Made by a program: the position numbers and the translations under genes
In this document: positions 1 to 8,387 of the stretch, piece by piece
Layout of the letters: each line of letters begins with the position of its first letter
How positions within the stretch are numbered: position 1 is the first letter of the stretch
Assembly (NCBI GenBank): GCA_038125995.1
Contig: JAYPEX010000011.1
Span: 1 to 60,676, forward strand
Source: MAG-120531 sp038125995
GTDB lineage: Bacteria; Bacteroidota; Bacteroidia; Flavobacteriales; Flavobacteriaceae
Length of the DNA stretch: 60,676 nucleotides
Direction: 5' to 3'
The notes under the pieces: generated by a model
Told to the model about the DNA's origin: nothing
Databases searched by the model: none
The model's input: the letters and a program-made list of their open reading frames with translations, nothing else

Positions 1-2265
1 GCTTCTGAGGCTAAAGATGCGGTTCGTTTTAAAATCACGGTAGGGGATCAATCAGAGGAAATTACGGTTCTTGGACAAAAGGGAATGAGTTCCTATTCTG
101 AACCCTTAGATCTCGGAGGACTAAAATTTACTGTGGGATATGGGTCTAAGGAATACGAATTGCCATTCGCAATTCACCTCAAAGATTTTATTGCAGAGAA
201 GTATCCAGGAACTGAGAAAGGATATTCTTCATTTATGAGTAAGATTACAGTAGATGATGAACAGTCATTTGATTACGACATATATATGAATCACGTTTTA
301 GATCACAAGGGTTATCGCTTTTTTCAGTCGAGCTTTGATCCAGATGAAAAAGGAACGGTGCTCTCTGTTAATCACGATTGGTGGGGAACCAATATCACTT
401 ACTTAGGATACATTCTGCTTTACATTGGAATGATTGCGATTTTCTTTTTTGGTAAGACTCGTTTTAAAAAGCTTTCTAGATCCATTGATGAAATTAAAAA
501 CAAAAAAGCGGCTTTAACAGTTTTGATGGTCTTAATGGGTATGGGTCTTCAGGCACAAGTTATAGAAGACGATCATCAACACCAAACAGAAAATACAACC
601 GACCCCTTAAAATGGGTAGAAGATTATATGGTTGATAAGGAACATGCTAATCAATTTGGATATTTGGTCATCCAAGATGATAATGGGCGCATGAAGCCTA
701 TCAATACCTACGCTTCTGAACTGCTCAGAAAATTGAGTCGTAAGGAGCAATTTGGAGGTTATGACGCCAATCAGGTTTTCTTGTCCATGCAGCTCAATCC
801 AGAAATGTGGTATAATGTGGAGTTTATCAGTCTTGATAAACAAGGTAAAAACGACAGTCTTCGCAAGATTATTGGGATTCCAAAGGGTAAGAAATTAGTA
901 AAAGCGGTCGATTTTTTTGATACACAGGGGAGGTATAAATTAGCTCCTTATCTTCAAGAGGCATATGCGACCAATACACCGAATCAATTTCAAAAAGACT
1001 TCAGAGAAATCGATCTCAAACTAGGACTTTTAAACAGAGCATTGTCTGGAGAAATTGTTAATGTATTCCCTTTGGTTAACGATGAAAACAATAAATGGAT
1101 TTCTGATGTTGAATATCAAAGAGATGGCTATGAAGTTAGAGATTCACTCTATGCTAATTTTATTAAGAACGGATTGCGCTATTACAAATCAACACTTTAC
1201 AATGCTTTGAACAATTCTGATTACCAAGAGTCTAACAAAGTATTAGAAGCTCTAAAAATCAACCAAAAGCAAAATGGTGCAGAAGTGATGCCATCGGATC
1301 AAAAAATTGATGTTGAAGTTAGATACAATAAAGCAGATCCTTTTAACAGATTATATCATTACAACATCATGTTTGGCGTATTGATGTTCATAGTATTGAT
1401 ATTTCAAATTTTTAATGATCGAAAACTTTACCATTACGCTATCAAAGGTTTCGCAATACTCATTGGAGCTTCCTTTTTAATTCACACTTTGGGTCTTGGA
1501 GTTCGTTGGTATATATCGGGACACGCTCCATGGAGTGATGCCTATGAGAGTGTTTTATACGTTTCATGGGCGACTCTTGGAATGGGGTTGTATTTGGGTA
1601 GAAAGAGTCCCTTAAGTCTCGCTTCTGCAACATTTGTAGCTTCTATGCTGCTTTGGATCGCTCACCAAAGTTGGGTTGACCCTTCAATTGCAAACTTGCA
1701 ACCAGTTCTCGATAGTTATTGGCTCATGATACACGTGGCGATCATTGTTGGAAGTTATGGACCACTCAGTGTTGGAATGATAATCGGATTTGTTACCATG
1801 ATTTTGATGTTGTTAATCAGTAAGAGCAACCAAAAGAAAATGGAACTCAATATAAAAGAGTTGACTGTTTTAAATGAATTGTCACTTACCGTTGGACTGG
1901 TCATGCTCACTATTGGAAACTTTCTTGGCGGAATGTGGGCTAATGAATCCTGGGGTCGATATTGGGGGTGGGATCCAAAAGAAACTTGGGCACTGATCTC
2001 AATTATGATCTATGCCTTTGTAATTCACGCTCGTTTGATACCAGGTCTTCGAGGGAAGTGGACCTTCAGTTTTATGAGTGTTATTGCCTATGCGAGTATC
2101 ATGATGACCTATTTTGGTGTTAACTTCTATCTCTCTGGACTGCATTCTTATGCAAGTGGTGAACAAGTAATTACCCCTAACTTTATTTGGTATACCCTAG
2201 GAGTTGTTTTATTATTAGGTGTAACGAGTTATTGGAGATACCGTTCTGTTCAAAATAAATCGTAG
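1..2265 (+). CDS. ccsBA: Cytochrome c biogenesis protein, fused CcsB/CcsA (5' end missing)
   Basis: Cytochrome c synthetase of the system II (Ccs) type: it carries heme across the inner membrane and attaches it to apocytochrome c. The frame is open from base 1, so the N-terminal transmembrane part of the CcsB half lies outside the window; about 754 residues are visible. The first half is a ResB/CcsB-like periplasmic region ending in one membrane segment (around bases 395-460). A long soluble stretch follows, then a multi-helix CcsA half. The heme-handling WWD-type motif reads WGRYWGWDPKETW (bases about 1950-1990), and several His residues flank it in membrane segments. ATG codons such as the one at base 85 are internal, because upstream codons in frame read as protein. 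A small hairpin follows the stop. Family assignment is firm; only the left boundary is unknown. Confidence 0.93.
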   Translation, partial: ASEAKDAVRFKITVGDQSEEITVLGQKGMSSYSEPLDLGGLKFTVGYGSKEYELPFAIHLKDFIAEKYPGTEKGYSSFMSKITVDDEQSFDYDIYMNHVLDHKGYRFFQSSFDPDEKGTVLSVNHDWWGTNITYLGYILLYIGMIAIFFFGKTRFKKLSRSIDEIKNKKAALTVLMVLMGMGLQAQVIEDDHQHQTENTTDPLKWVEDYMVDKEHANQFGYLVIQDDNGRMKPINTYASELLRKLSRKEQFGGYDANQVFLSMQLNPEMWYNVEFISLDKQGKNDSLRKIIGIPKGKKLVKAVDFFDTQGRYKLAPYLQEAYATNTPNQFQKDFREIDLKLGLLNRALSGEIVNVFPLVNDENNKWISDVEYQRDGYEVRDSLYANFIKNGLRYYKSTLYNALNNSDYQESNKVLEALKINQKQNGAEVMPSDQKIDVEVRYNKADPFNRLYHYNIMFGVLMFIVLIFQIFNDRKLYHYAIKGFAILIGASFLIHTLGLGVRWYISGHAPWSDAYESVLYVSWATLGMGLYLGRKSPLSLASATFVASMLLWIAHQSWVDPSIANLQPVLDSYWLMIHVAIIVGSYGPLSVGMIIGFVTMILMLLISKSNQKKMELNIKELTVLNELSLTVGLVMLTIGNFLGGMWANESWGRYWGWDPKETWALISIMIYAFVIHARLIPGLRGKWTFSFMSVIAYASIMMTYFGVNFYLSGLHSYASGEQVITPNFIWYTLGVVLLLGVTSYWRYRSVQNKS

Positions 2266-2286
2266 AACTTCGATTGAAACGAAGTT
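2266..2286. terminator. Short inverted repeat after ccsBA, possible weak terminator
   Basis: A perfect 7-bp inverted repeat (AACTTCG / CGAAGTT, loop ATTGAAA) begins at the ccsBA stop codon. It is followed by TGTATCTTT rather than a clean T run, so intrinsic termination would be weak. It may instead mark the 5' region of the next gene. Confidence 0.35.
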
Positions 2287-2311
2287 TGTATCTTTAATTA
2301 AAAATAAAAAC

Positions 2312-3463
2312 ATGGCACAAGAACCCTTGGGAATTAATTCAACCTGTGTACATACCGGTGAAGTGGAAGATAAGCAACACAATGGAGCTGTATCTCCAAT
2401 ATATGTAAGCTCTTCTTATGCATATGAAAATGTCGATGTAAAACGCTACCCCAGATATTTTAATACACCCAATCAAGAAGGTCTTTCAAAAAAGATTGCT
2501 GCATTAGAGCACAAAGAAGCAGGAATGATATTTGGAAGTGGTATGGCTGCAATAAGTAGTACTGTTTTAGCCTTTCTAAAGCACGGTGATCACGTAATAT
2601 TTCAAAATGCACTATACGGTGGTACAGTAAACTTTATTCATAAAGAATTTACTCGATTTGGGATTGAGTTCAGTTTCACAAAGGGATTGGATAAAGAAGA
2701 TTTTGAAAGAGAACTGCGTCCCAATACTAAAATGGTATTCGTAGAAACTCCATCCAATCCACTTTTAAAAATTACCGATCTTAATATGGTAGGGGAGTTT
2801 GCAAAAAAGAATCAATTGATATCACTTATCGATAACACATTTGCAAGTCCCATTATTCAAGTACCAGATGATTTTGGAATTGATGTAGTGATTCACTCAG
2901 CCACAAAATATATGGGAGGTCATTCAGATATTGCCGCAGGAGCTGTCGCAGCATCAAAAGAAAACATTGATAAAATATGGTCTATCGCTATCAATTTTGG
3001 AGGTAGTCTCAGTGATTATACCGTATGGCTCTTGGAACGCTCTATGAAAACGATGGCACTTCGTGTCAACGCTCAATGTGATAATGCAATGGCCGTGGCA
3101 TTATACCTCAATGAACATCCTTTAGTTGAAAAGGTTTACTATCCTGGTCTTGAAAGTCACCCTGAACACGAACTTGCCAAAGAACAAATGACTAAGTTTG
3201 GTGCTATTGTCTCTTTTGAACTTAAAGAACCAATTAATTCTTCAGAATTCTTTTCAGCTTTAAAACTCATTAAACCATCACTTAGTTTAGCAGGAGTAGA
3301 GAGTACGATGCTATCTCCGACTAAAACATCGCATTCTCTTTTAAGTGTAGAGCAGCGCAAAGAAGCTGGAATAGAAGACAAGCTTATTCGTTTTTCATTA
3401 GGAATTGAAGAAGTATCTGATTTAATTGATGATATCGAACAAGCATTAAAGCAAATTCAATAA
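2312..3463 (+). CDS. Cys/Met metabolism PLP-dependent enzyme (cystathionine gamma-synthase/beta-lyase family)
   Basis: Fold-type I PLP enzyme of the trans-sulfuration family (cystathionine gamma-synthase, cystathionine lyase, methionine gamma-lyase or O-acetylhomoserine sulfhydrylase). At 383 residues it has family length. The PLP lysine is K199 in SATKYMGGHSD; the phosphate-binding GSGMAA loop is near residue 75 and LIDNTF near 172. The substrate-loop motif normally read YxRxxNPT appears as RYPRYFNTPN, a small departure. Sequence alone does not separate the synthase from the lyases. bshB1 follows after 1 nt, so the two are probably cotranscribed, which fits cysteine/thiol metabolism. Cytoplasmic. 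Confidence 0.88.
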   Translation: MAQEPLGINSTCVHTGEVEDKQHNGAVSPIYVSSSYAYENVDVKRYPRYFNTPNQEGLSKKIAALEHKEAGMIFGSGMAAISSTVLAFLKHGDHVIFQNALYGGTVNFIHKEFTRFGIEFSFTKGLDKEDFERELRPNTKMVFVETPSNPLLKITDLNMVGEFAKKNQLISLIDNTFASPIIQVPDDFGIDVVIHSATKYMGGHSDIAAGAVAASKENIDKIWSIAINFGGSLSDYTVWLLERSMKTMALRVNAQCDNAMAVALYLNEHPLVEKVYYPGLESHPEHELAKEQMTKFGAIVSFELKEPINSSEFFSALKLIKPSLSLAGVESTMLSPTKTSHSLLSVEQRKEAGIEDKLIRFSLGIEEVSDLIDDIEQALKQIQ

Positions 3464-3464
3464 G

Positions 3465-4181
3465 ATGAAAGTAGATATATTAGCCTTTGGGGCACATCCA
3501 GATGATGTAGAATTAGGAGCAGGGGCAACGATTGCTAAAGCAGTAAAAGAAGGCAATACAGTAGCTGTAATCGATTTAACTCAGGGAGAATTAGGAACTA
3601 GAGGATCGGTGGAAATACGTCAACAAGAGAGCGCTGCCGCTAATAAAATATTAGGAATATCTTATAGAGAGAATTTAGATTTACCGGACGGTTTCTTTAA
3701 AAATGACAGAGAGAGTCAATTAAAAGTGATTAAAGCGATTCGAAAATACCAACCTAAAATTGTTCTCTGTAATGCGATAGACGATCGTCATATAGATCAT
3801 GGAAAAGGTTCTAAATTAGTAAGTGATTCTTGCTTTTTGAGCGGATTAAAAAAAATTGAGACAGAAGATGAAAATGGTCCCCAACAACAGTGGAGGCCTC
3901 AAGTAGTTTACCATTATATTCAGTGGAAGAACATAGATCCAGACTTTGTAATCGATGTCAGTGATACCATCGAGCAAAAGATAGAATCGATTAAAGCCTA
4001 TGCTTCTCAAATCTACAATCCCAAAACAAAAGAACCTAGTACACCAATCAGTAGTAAGAATTTTTTAGACTCGGTACATTACAGAGCTAAAGACTTAGGA
4101 AGACTCATTGGAGTAGAGGCAGCAGAAGGTTTTACAAGTGAGCGTTTTGTAGCTGTAAAATCTATAGATGATTTAATTTAA
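3465..4181 (+). CDS. bshB1: Bacillithiol biosynthesis deacetylase BshB1
   Basis: PIG-L/LmbE-family zinc deacetylase. BshB1 removes the acetyl group from N-acetylglucosaminyl-malate in bacillithiol synthesis. The zinc-binding motif AHPDD lies at residues 10-14 (H11, D14), and the third ligand lies in RHIDHGKGS (H112). The 238-residue length and the signature TQGELGTRGS near residue 39 fit BshB1 better than mycothiol or general PIG-L members. It begins 1 nt after the PLP enzyme stop. bshA and bshC are not in the window. Bacillithiol is the low-molecular-weight thiol in many Flavobacteriia (known), so this gene belongs naturally beside cysteine metabolism genes. Confidence 0.9.
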   Translation: MKVDILAFGAHPDDVELGAGATIAKAVKEGNTVAVIDLTQGELGTRGSVEIRQQESAAANKILGISYRENLDLPDGFFKNDRESQLKVIKAIRKYQPKIVLCNAIDDRHIDHGKGSKLVSDSCFLSGLKKIETEDENGPQQQWRPQVVYHYIQWKNIDPDFVIDVSDTIEQKIESIKAYASQIYNPKTKEPSTPISSKNFLDSVHYRAKDLGRLIGVEAAEGFTSERFVAVKSIDDLI

Positions 4182-4197
4182 ATTTCCTCAATTTTTT

Positions 4198-4230
4198 TTT
4201 GGGTTTAAAACTAAAAACATATTACATTTG
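4198..4230 (+). promoter_or_regulatory. Bacteroidota-type promoter of tRNA-His
   Basis: A TTTG at 4198-4201 and a perfect -7 element TACATTTG (TAnnTTTG) at 4223-4230 are separated by 21 bp. The predicted start is about 4235, roughly 10 nt before the tRNA. Identified by match to the published Bacteroidota consensus only. Confidence 0.7.
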
Positions 4231-4244
4231 CAATCGCTAAAATG

Positions 4245-4318
4245 GTGGTTGTAGCTCAGCTGGTTAGAGCGCTGGATTGTGGTTCCAGAGGTCGCCGGTT
4301 CGAACCCGGTCTTCCACC
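4245..4318 (+). tRNA. tRNA-His (anticodon GTG)
   Basis: The cloverleaf can be drawn fully: D stem 4254-4257/4267-4270, anticodon stem 4272-4276/4284-4288 with loop TTGTGGT (anticodon GTG, 4279-4281), T stem 4294-4298/4306-4310 with loop TTCGAAC. A G at 4244 can serve as the His-specific G-1 opposite C4318. The 3' CCA is not fully encoded. The acceptor stem (4245-4251/4311-4317) has two adjacent T-T oppositions at pairs 5-68 and 6-67, which is odd for an otherwise regular tRNA. Confidence 0.95.
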
Positions 4319-4325
4319 CAAAAAT

Positions 4326-4353
4326 AAAGCCTCCTATTTAGGGGGCTTTTTTT
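4326..4353 (+). terminator. Intrinsic terminator of tRNA-His
   Basis: A stem of AAAGCCTCC with GGGGGCTTT (9 pairs including one G-T) around loop TATTTA, followed by a run of T to about 4353. It lies immediately downstream of the tRNA. Confidence 0.85.
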
Positions 4354-4477
4354 GTGGAGTTATCTTACCAAATTTCTCTAGATTCCACTAAAAACAAAAC
4401 ATTTATCATATTCATATTCGAATTTAGGATGTAATTTTAATTGATTTTTCGGAGTGTTAATCTTTAAACTATTATCA

Positions 4478-4570
4478 ATGGTAGGCCAAGAACTAATGAA
4501 TATAATTTCAATCCTATCAGTAATTGCCTATCCAATAATGTTTTGGTACTTAGAAAAAAAACACCATTAA
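4478..4570 (+). CDS. Possible 30-residue single-pass membrane peptide
   Basis: An open frame of 30 codons (ATG 4478, TAA 4568-4570) with a charged or polar N-terminus, a hydrophobic stretch of about 18 residues (NIISILSVIAYPIMFWYL) and a basic tail EKKHH. This is the layout of a small membrane protein. It sits alone between the tRNA-His terminator and the M28 peptidase gene, and a strong hairpin starts at its stop codon. I do not recognise a family, and no clear TAnnTTTG element precedes it. It may be a chance frame; coding status is unproven. Confidence 0.35.
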   Translation: MVGQELMNIISILSVIAYPIMFWYLEKKHH

Positions 4571-4604
4571 TTAGAATCTGAGTTCTCCTTAACGATGTTT
4601 TTTT
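4554..4604. terminator. Long imperfect hairpin with A and T runs, bidirectional terminator
   Basis: AAAAAACACCATTAA (from 4554) pairs with TTAACGATGTTTTTT (ending at 4604) with two mismatches, plus an inner AGAA/TTCT stem. The A run on one side and the T run on the other would allow termination of both the + strand small frame and the - strand M28 peptidase gene. Confidence 0.65.
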
Positions 4605-4631
4605 AGACCAACTAAAATCCTTAGTTGACAA

Positions 4632-6152
4632 CTATTCTATGCTTTCAGAAATTCTATCTACGGTTATAGCCTTGTTTCTGTTTGCTATTTCCCATGCCGT
4701 ATGGAAAACCAAACGAGCTCTGTTTTCTAAAAGATCGAAATTGATTTTATCAACAGTGTCTGACTCCCTGTGATAATCATCGTGTGTTCCGTTAAAATAG
4801 AAGATAATAGGTATATTGTTCTTAGCAAAGTTGTAGTGATCAGAACGATAGTAGAAACGATTAGGATCATTTTCATCGTTATAGGTATAATCGAGTTCAA
4901 TGTCCATAAATTCATCGTTTACAAGTTCTGAAATTTGATGTAATTCCAAACTCAATTTATCGGAACCAATTAAATAAACGTAATCTCTGTTTCCTTCCCT
5001 TTTAGGGTCAATTCTTCCAACCATGTCAATATTGAGGTTAGCGATGGTTTTTTCAAGACTAAAAACAGGATCTACATCTGTGTAATATCTAGAGCCCAAT
5101 AAACCTTTTTCTTCTCCTGTAACGTGTAAGAATACTACGGAACGTTTAGGACCATTTCCACTATCTGCAGCCTTTTTGAAAGCTTCAGCTATTTCAAGAA
5201 GAGCAACTGTGCCGGATCCATCATCATCAGCTCCGTTAAAGACTTCACCTTTATCATTAACACCTACGTGATCTAAATGTGACGAAATAACAATATACTC
5301 CTCTGGTAGTTCTGATCCTTTTAGATAAGCGACTACATTTTCAGTTTCTACTTTTCTATCTTTTGATTGCAGATGTATAGAAATAGACTTCTTAATTGAT
5401 TGAATGCTTTGTCTTTGATCCTCTGACATCAATACATTAGCTAAGTCATCATTTCCAAATATTGTTGGAATAGTACTGCTTTCGAGAGCATCGATTGACA
5501 TTCTTCCACTGTCGTTATTTTTCATGTAATTAAACCTACTTTCCATACGATCGAAATAAGCTTGATCAATATAAATAACAGCTTTTGCTCCGTGTTTATA
5601 GGCAGCTTTTTGTTTGAGTTCTAATCCTTCAGACATTCTACCCCAATCAGTAGTTCGTTCCTCAGGTTCTCCTGCTCTAATTACTATAATTTTCCCTTCA
5701 ACATCGAGTCCTTCGTAATCAGAATGAGAAAACGTATCGATACCGTATCCAACATAAACAATATGATTATCAGAAGCAATTATTCCTGAAAACCCCATAA
5801 AATTATCGCCATTATTAAAAGTTGTTGATCCAATTTTTAAACTTCCTGTTGGGATTTTCTTGATAGTTAAATCAAACTTTTGAAAATAATCTCCACTTTC
5901 TTGAGCAGCAGGAATTCCCAATCTCTGATATTGAGATCTGAGATATTGAACCGCTTTCTTTTGACCCTCTTCACCTGTTTCTCTACCTTCAAATTCATCT
6001 GACGCATAAATGGTTAGATGATTACTTAAATCGTACTGAGAAATCGTACTAGCAAACAACTGAGCTTGCTTTTTATTGGTTTCTAACTGCAATTCTTGAG
6101 CACTAGCAGTAAGAAGTATAAAATTGCTTAATAGTAATAATTTTAATTTCAT
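4632..6152 (-). CDS. Secreted M28-family zinc metallopeptidase with PA domain
   Basis: Exopeptidase of the M28 (aminopeptidase Y/PSMA-like) family, 506 residues. An N-terminal signal peptide (hydrophobic residues 4-18, TASAQ cleavage region) predicts export. A protease-associated (PA) insert covers roughly residues 120-260. The co-catalytic zinc ligands are all visible: H292 (SSHLDHVG), bridging D309 (NGADDDGSG), catalytic pair E347-E348 (TGEEKGLLGS), D376 (NIDMVGR) and H461 (DDYHRESD). It is divergent from the TauE/SafE gene, with 104 bp between them. Likely role: peptide scavenging at the cell surface or in the periplasm. Substrate cannot be deduced. Confidence 0.93.
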   Translation of the reverse strand: MKLKLLLLSNFILLTASAQELQLETNKKQAQLFASTISQYDLSNHLTIYASDEFEGRETGEEGQKKAVQYLRSQYQRLGIPAAQESGDYFQKFDLTIKKIPTGSLKIGSTTFNNGDNFMGFSGIIASDNHIVYVGYGIDTFSHSDYEGLDVEGKIIVIRAGEPEERTTDWGRMSEGLELKQKAAYKHGAKAVIYIDQAYFDRMESRFNYMKNNDSGRMSIDALESSTIPTIFGNDDLANVLMSEDQRQSIQSIKKSISIHLQSKDRKVETENVVAYLKGSELPEEYIVISSHLDHVGVNDKGEVFNGADDDGSGTVALLEIAEAFKKAADSGNGPKRSVVFLHVTGEEKGLLGSRYYTDVDPVFSLEKTIANLNIDMVGRIDPKREGNRDYVYLIGSDKLSLELHQISELVNDEFMDIELDYTYNDENDPNRFYYRSDHYNFAKNNIPIIFYFNGTHDDYHRESDTVDKINFDLLENRARLVFHTAWEIANRNKAITVDRISESIE

Positions 6153-6190
6153 TTCAATGATTGTTTTAAATATGTTTAAATGTACTAAAT

Positions 6191-6208
6191 AAGTAACAAA
6201 AGTTACTT
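6191..6208. promoter_or_regulatory. Perfect inverted repeat between divergent genes, operator candidate
   Basis: AAGTAAC-AAAA-GTTACTT, two perfect 7-bp arms around 4 bp. It ends 20 bp before the -7 element of the TauE/SafE gene and lies 38 bp upstream of the M28 peptidase start. It has no T run, so an operator is more likely than a terminator. The cognate regulator is unknown. Confidence 0.45.
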
Positions 6209-6228
6209 ACTGAAATTCACAAAGAGTC

Positions 6229-6236
6229 TAAATTTG
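6229..6236 (+). promoter_or_regulatory. -7 promoter element of the TauE/SafE gene
   Basis: TAAATTTG fits TAnnTTTG exactly and lies 20 bp before the ATG at 6257. No clear TTTG is present at the -33 distance, which suggests a promoter needing an activator or a weak promoter. Confidence 0.6.
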
Positions 6237-6256
6237 CATTAACTTTAAATTTAATT

Positions 6257-7066
6257 ATGGAACTCATTACAATTTTCGGATATATAGGAGCAGTGCTTAT
6301 TGGTGTTATTTTAGGACTCATCGGGGGAGGTGGATCGATATTAACAGTTCCTGTATTGGTTTATCTCTTTGGACTAAGTCCGGTAATGGGAACTGCATAT
6401 TCACTCTTCGTTGTTGGATTTACATCACTGATTGGAGCCATCAAAAACATGCGACAAGGAAAGGTGGATTTCAAAACGGGAATCGTATTTGCGATACCTG
6501 CTTTTATAGCTGTTTACAGCACTCGTAAGTTTATTGTTCCAGCTATTCCTGATCACATTATAACCATCGGAGATTTTGTGTTGACAAAATCGATAGCCAT
6601 CATGGTCTTTTTCGCCATTATTATGTTTTTAGCTGCTTTTGCAATGATTCGAAATAAATGTATTGGAGATGATTGTGAAGATGGTCAAGAAATACCAGTA
6701 TATAATTATCCATTAATTATTGTAGAAGGATTGGTAGTAGGGGTCTTAACAGGTGTTGTAGGAGCTGGAGGAGGATTCTTAATTATTCCCGCACTTGTAC
6801 TACTGGCAAAACTACCAATGAAAAAAGCAGTTGCAACCTCACTGATGATTATCGCTATAAAATCGCTTATCGGTTTTATTGGTGATGTAGAGAATTTAAC
6901 TATTGATTGGTCTTTCCTCGGAGTGATTACTACATTGTCTGTGGTGGGAATCTTTATTGGAGTTTCACTTAGTAAAGTAATTCCAGGTGACAAGCTTAAA
7001 AAAGCATTTGGTTGGTTCGTACTCTTAATGGCTCTTTATATTATCTACAAAGAACTATTTTCTTAA
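6257..7066 (+). CDS. TauE/SafE-family sulfite/organosulfonate exporter (first copy)
   Basis: Polytopic membrane protein of 269 residues with about eight hydrophobic segments and the two family repeats, each opening with a glycine-rich turn: LIGGGGSILTVPVL near residue 21 and GVVGAGGGFLIIPAL near 166. Members move sulfite, sulfoacetate or other anions across the inner membrane. It converges on the sulfate assimilation operon and shares four bases with its last gene (TTAA, 7063-7066, supplies both stop codons). The position suggests export of surplus sulfite or import of a sulfur source, but this is inference; substrate specificity in this family is poorly predicted. The short soluble loop with NKCIGDDCEDG near residue 131 carries two Cys. 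Confidence 0.88.
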   Translation: MELITIFGYIGAVLIGVILGLIGGGGSILTVPVLVYLFGLSPVMGTAYSLFVVGFTSLIGAIKNMRQGKVDFKTGIVFAIPAFIAVYSTRKFIVPAIPDHIITIGDFVLTKSIAIMVFFAIIMFLAAFAMIRNKCIGDDCEDGQEIPVYNYPLIIVEGLVVGVLTGVVGAGGGFLIIPALVLLAKLPMKKAVATSLMIIAIKSLIGFIGDVENLTIDWSFLGVITTLSVVGIFIGVSLSKVIPGDKLKKAFGWFVLLMALYIIYKELFS

Positions 7067-7629
7067 GACATCAAATCTTTAGTCAGCTTATTAAGGGCTT
7101 TGACTTTGCCTTCAAAATCCGTTTTTAAGCTGTCTCTATACTGTTGTAAGTAATCTAATAGTTGATCGATATCCTCAGGTAAAACTGATTCTAACCACTG
7201 TCGAAGTCGTTTGGCAAGGGTAGGTGATTTGCCATTGGTGGAAATTCCAATCTTGAGATTTCCCTTGGTGACAATACTTCCCATATAAAAATCACAATGC
7301 GGTGGATTGTCAGCGACATTACAAAGGGTCATTTGTGCTCTACAATCATTGTAAACCTGCTGATTAACAGTAGAACTATCGGTTGTTGCGATGACAATAT
7401 GTTTATTTAGAAGGTATTGTTTGTGATACTGTTCTTCAATTAATTGTATGTTTTTTCCCTTTAAAAAGTCTAAGGTTACTTCTCTAAAAAAAGGAGCGAT
7501 CATTGTGATATGAGCATCAGGACTCGATTTCCATAAGAATTCAAGTTTTTCCAATGCAACATGACCACCTCCAACAATCAGAATCTGTAATTGATTTGTT
7601 TTTAAAAAAATAGGATAGAGGGTATTCAC
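7063..7629 (-). CDS. Precorrin-2 dehydrogenase / sirohydrochlorin ferrochelatase (Met8/CysG-N type)
   Basis: Converts precorrin-2 to sirohydrochlorin with NAD and probably inserts iron to give siroheme. At 188 residues it matches the stand-alone siroheme synthase N-terminal domain. A Rossmann motif IVGGGHVALEK lies at residues 17-27, and the conserved dimerization segment CDFYMGSIVTKG with ISTNGKSPTLAKRLR follows near residues 110-140. Its start overlaps the cobA stop by 4 nt, and it is the last gene of the sulfate assimilation operon, so siroheme is made together with the sulfite reductase that needs it. Cytoplasmic. Confidence 0.88.
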   Translation of the reverse strand: MNTLYPIFLKTNQLQILIVGGGHVALEKLEFLWKSSPDAHITMIAPFFREVTLDFLKGKNIQLIEEQYHKQYLLNKHIVIATTDSSTVNQQVYNDCRAQMTLCNVADNPPHCDFYMGSIVTKGNLKIGISTNGKSPTLAKRLRQWLESVLPEDIDQLLDYLQQYRDSLKTDFEGKVKALNKLTKDLMS

Positions 7630-8387
7630 GACACTAATTGTTTATTGATATAGCTAGAATAATACTCCGTTTTTGCATAAGATGCTGCAGGACCAATAAC
7701 GATCAAAGCAGGATTGCTAATTCTATTTTCTTCAACAGCTTGCTCTATATGTTCAATATCTGCTAAAACGACCTTTTCATTCGGCATAGTTCCATTTTGA
7801 ATAATAGCTATAGGATAAGAATTACTCTTATGTTTTTTAAACTCACTAATAATAATTGATAAATTTTTAATTCCCATTAAGATGAGCACAGTCGCCATTG
7901 ACTGGGCAGCTAAAGCTATATCAGAAGAGGCATTCCCTTTAGCAGTATGACCAGTAATCACCCAAAAACTTTCACTTTCACCCCTTTTAGTAAGTGGTAA
8001 TTGATGCTTGGCTGCGATTCCTGAATAGGAAGAAATTCCAGGAATGAGTTCTGATTCAATTCCAAAGAGTTGTGCTGCCTCTAATTCTTCACTAGCTCTT
8101 GCAAATACTGAAACATCACCACCTTTTAATCGAACGACTTTATTTCCCTGTTGAGCCAGTTGAACAATGAGTTGATTGATTTCAAATTGCTTTTTGGAAT
8201 GTCTTCCTAAACGCTTACCGACATAGATCTTTTCTGCAGTTGGATTGTAGTCTAAAAAACCTTCATTGACAAGAGCATCGTAAAGGATTATATCAGCTTC
8301 CTTGAGAATACGAACTCCCTTAACGGTGATAAGTTCAATGTCTCCAGGTCCTGCACCAATTAAACTTATTTTTCCCCTAGTTGACAT
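7626..8387 (-). CDS. cobA: Uroporphyrinogen-III C-methyltransferase
   Basis: SAM-dependent methylase that makes precorrin-2 from uroporphyrinogen III, the first step to siroheme. The 253 residues form the tetrapyrrole methylase fold: GAGPGDIELITVKG at 11-24, the RLKGGDVSVFAR loop near residue 92, GISSYSGIAA near 120 and PLTKRG in place of the usual PLTHRG. It overlaps sulfite reductase upstream by 11 nt and the precorrin-2 dehydrogenase downstream by 4 nt, indicating coupled translation. With the next gene it replaces the trifunctional CysG of enterobacteria. Confidence 0.93.
   Translation of the reverse strand: MSTRGKISLIGAGPGDIELITVKGVRILKEADIILYDALVNEGFLDYNPTAEKIYVGKRLGRHSKKQFEINQLIVQLAQQGNKVVRLKGGDVSVFARASEELEAAQLFGIESELIPGISSYSGIAAKHQLPLTKRGESESFWVITGHTAKGNASSDIALAAQSMATVLILMGIKNLSIIISEFKKHKSNSYPIAIIQNGTMPNEKVVLADIEHIEQAVEENRISNPALIVIGPAASYAKTEYYSSYINKQLVS

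Noticed and set aside
607..843. Minus-strand open frame of 78 codons inside ccsBA
   Set aside because: It is antisense to a well-supported coding region, has no recognisable motif, and lacks a promoter or spacing that would support it.
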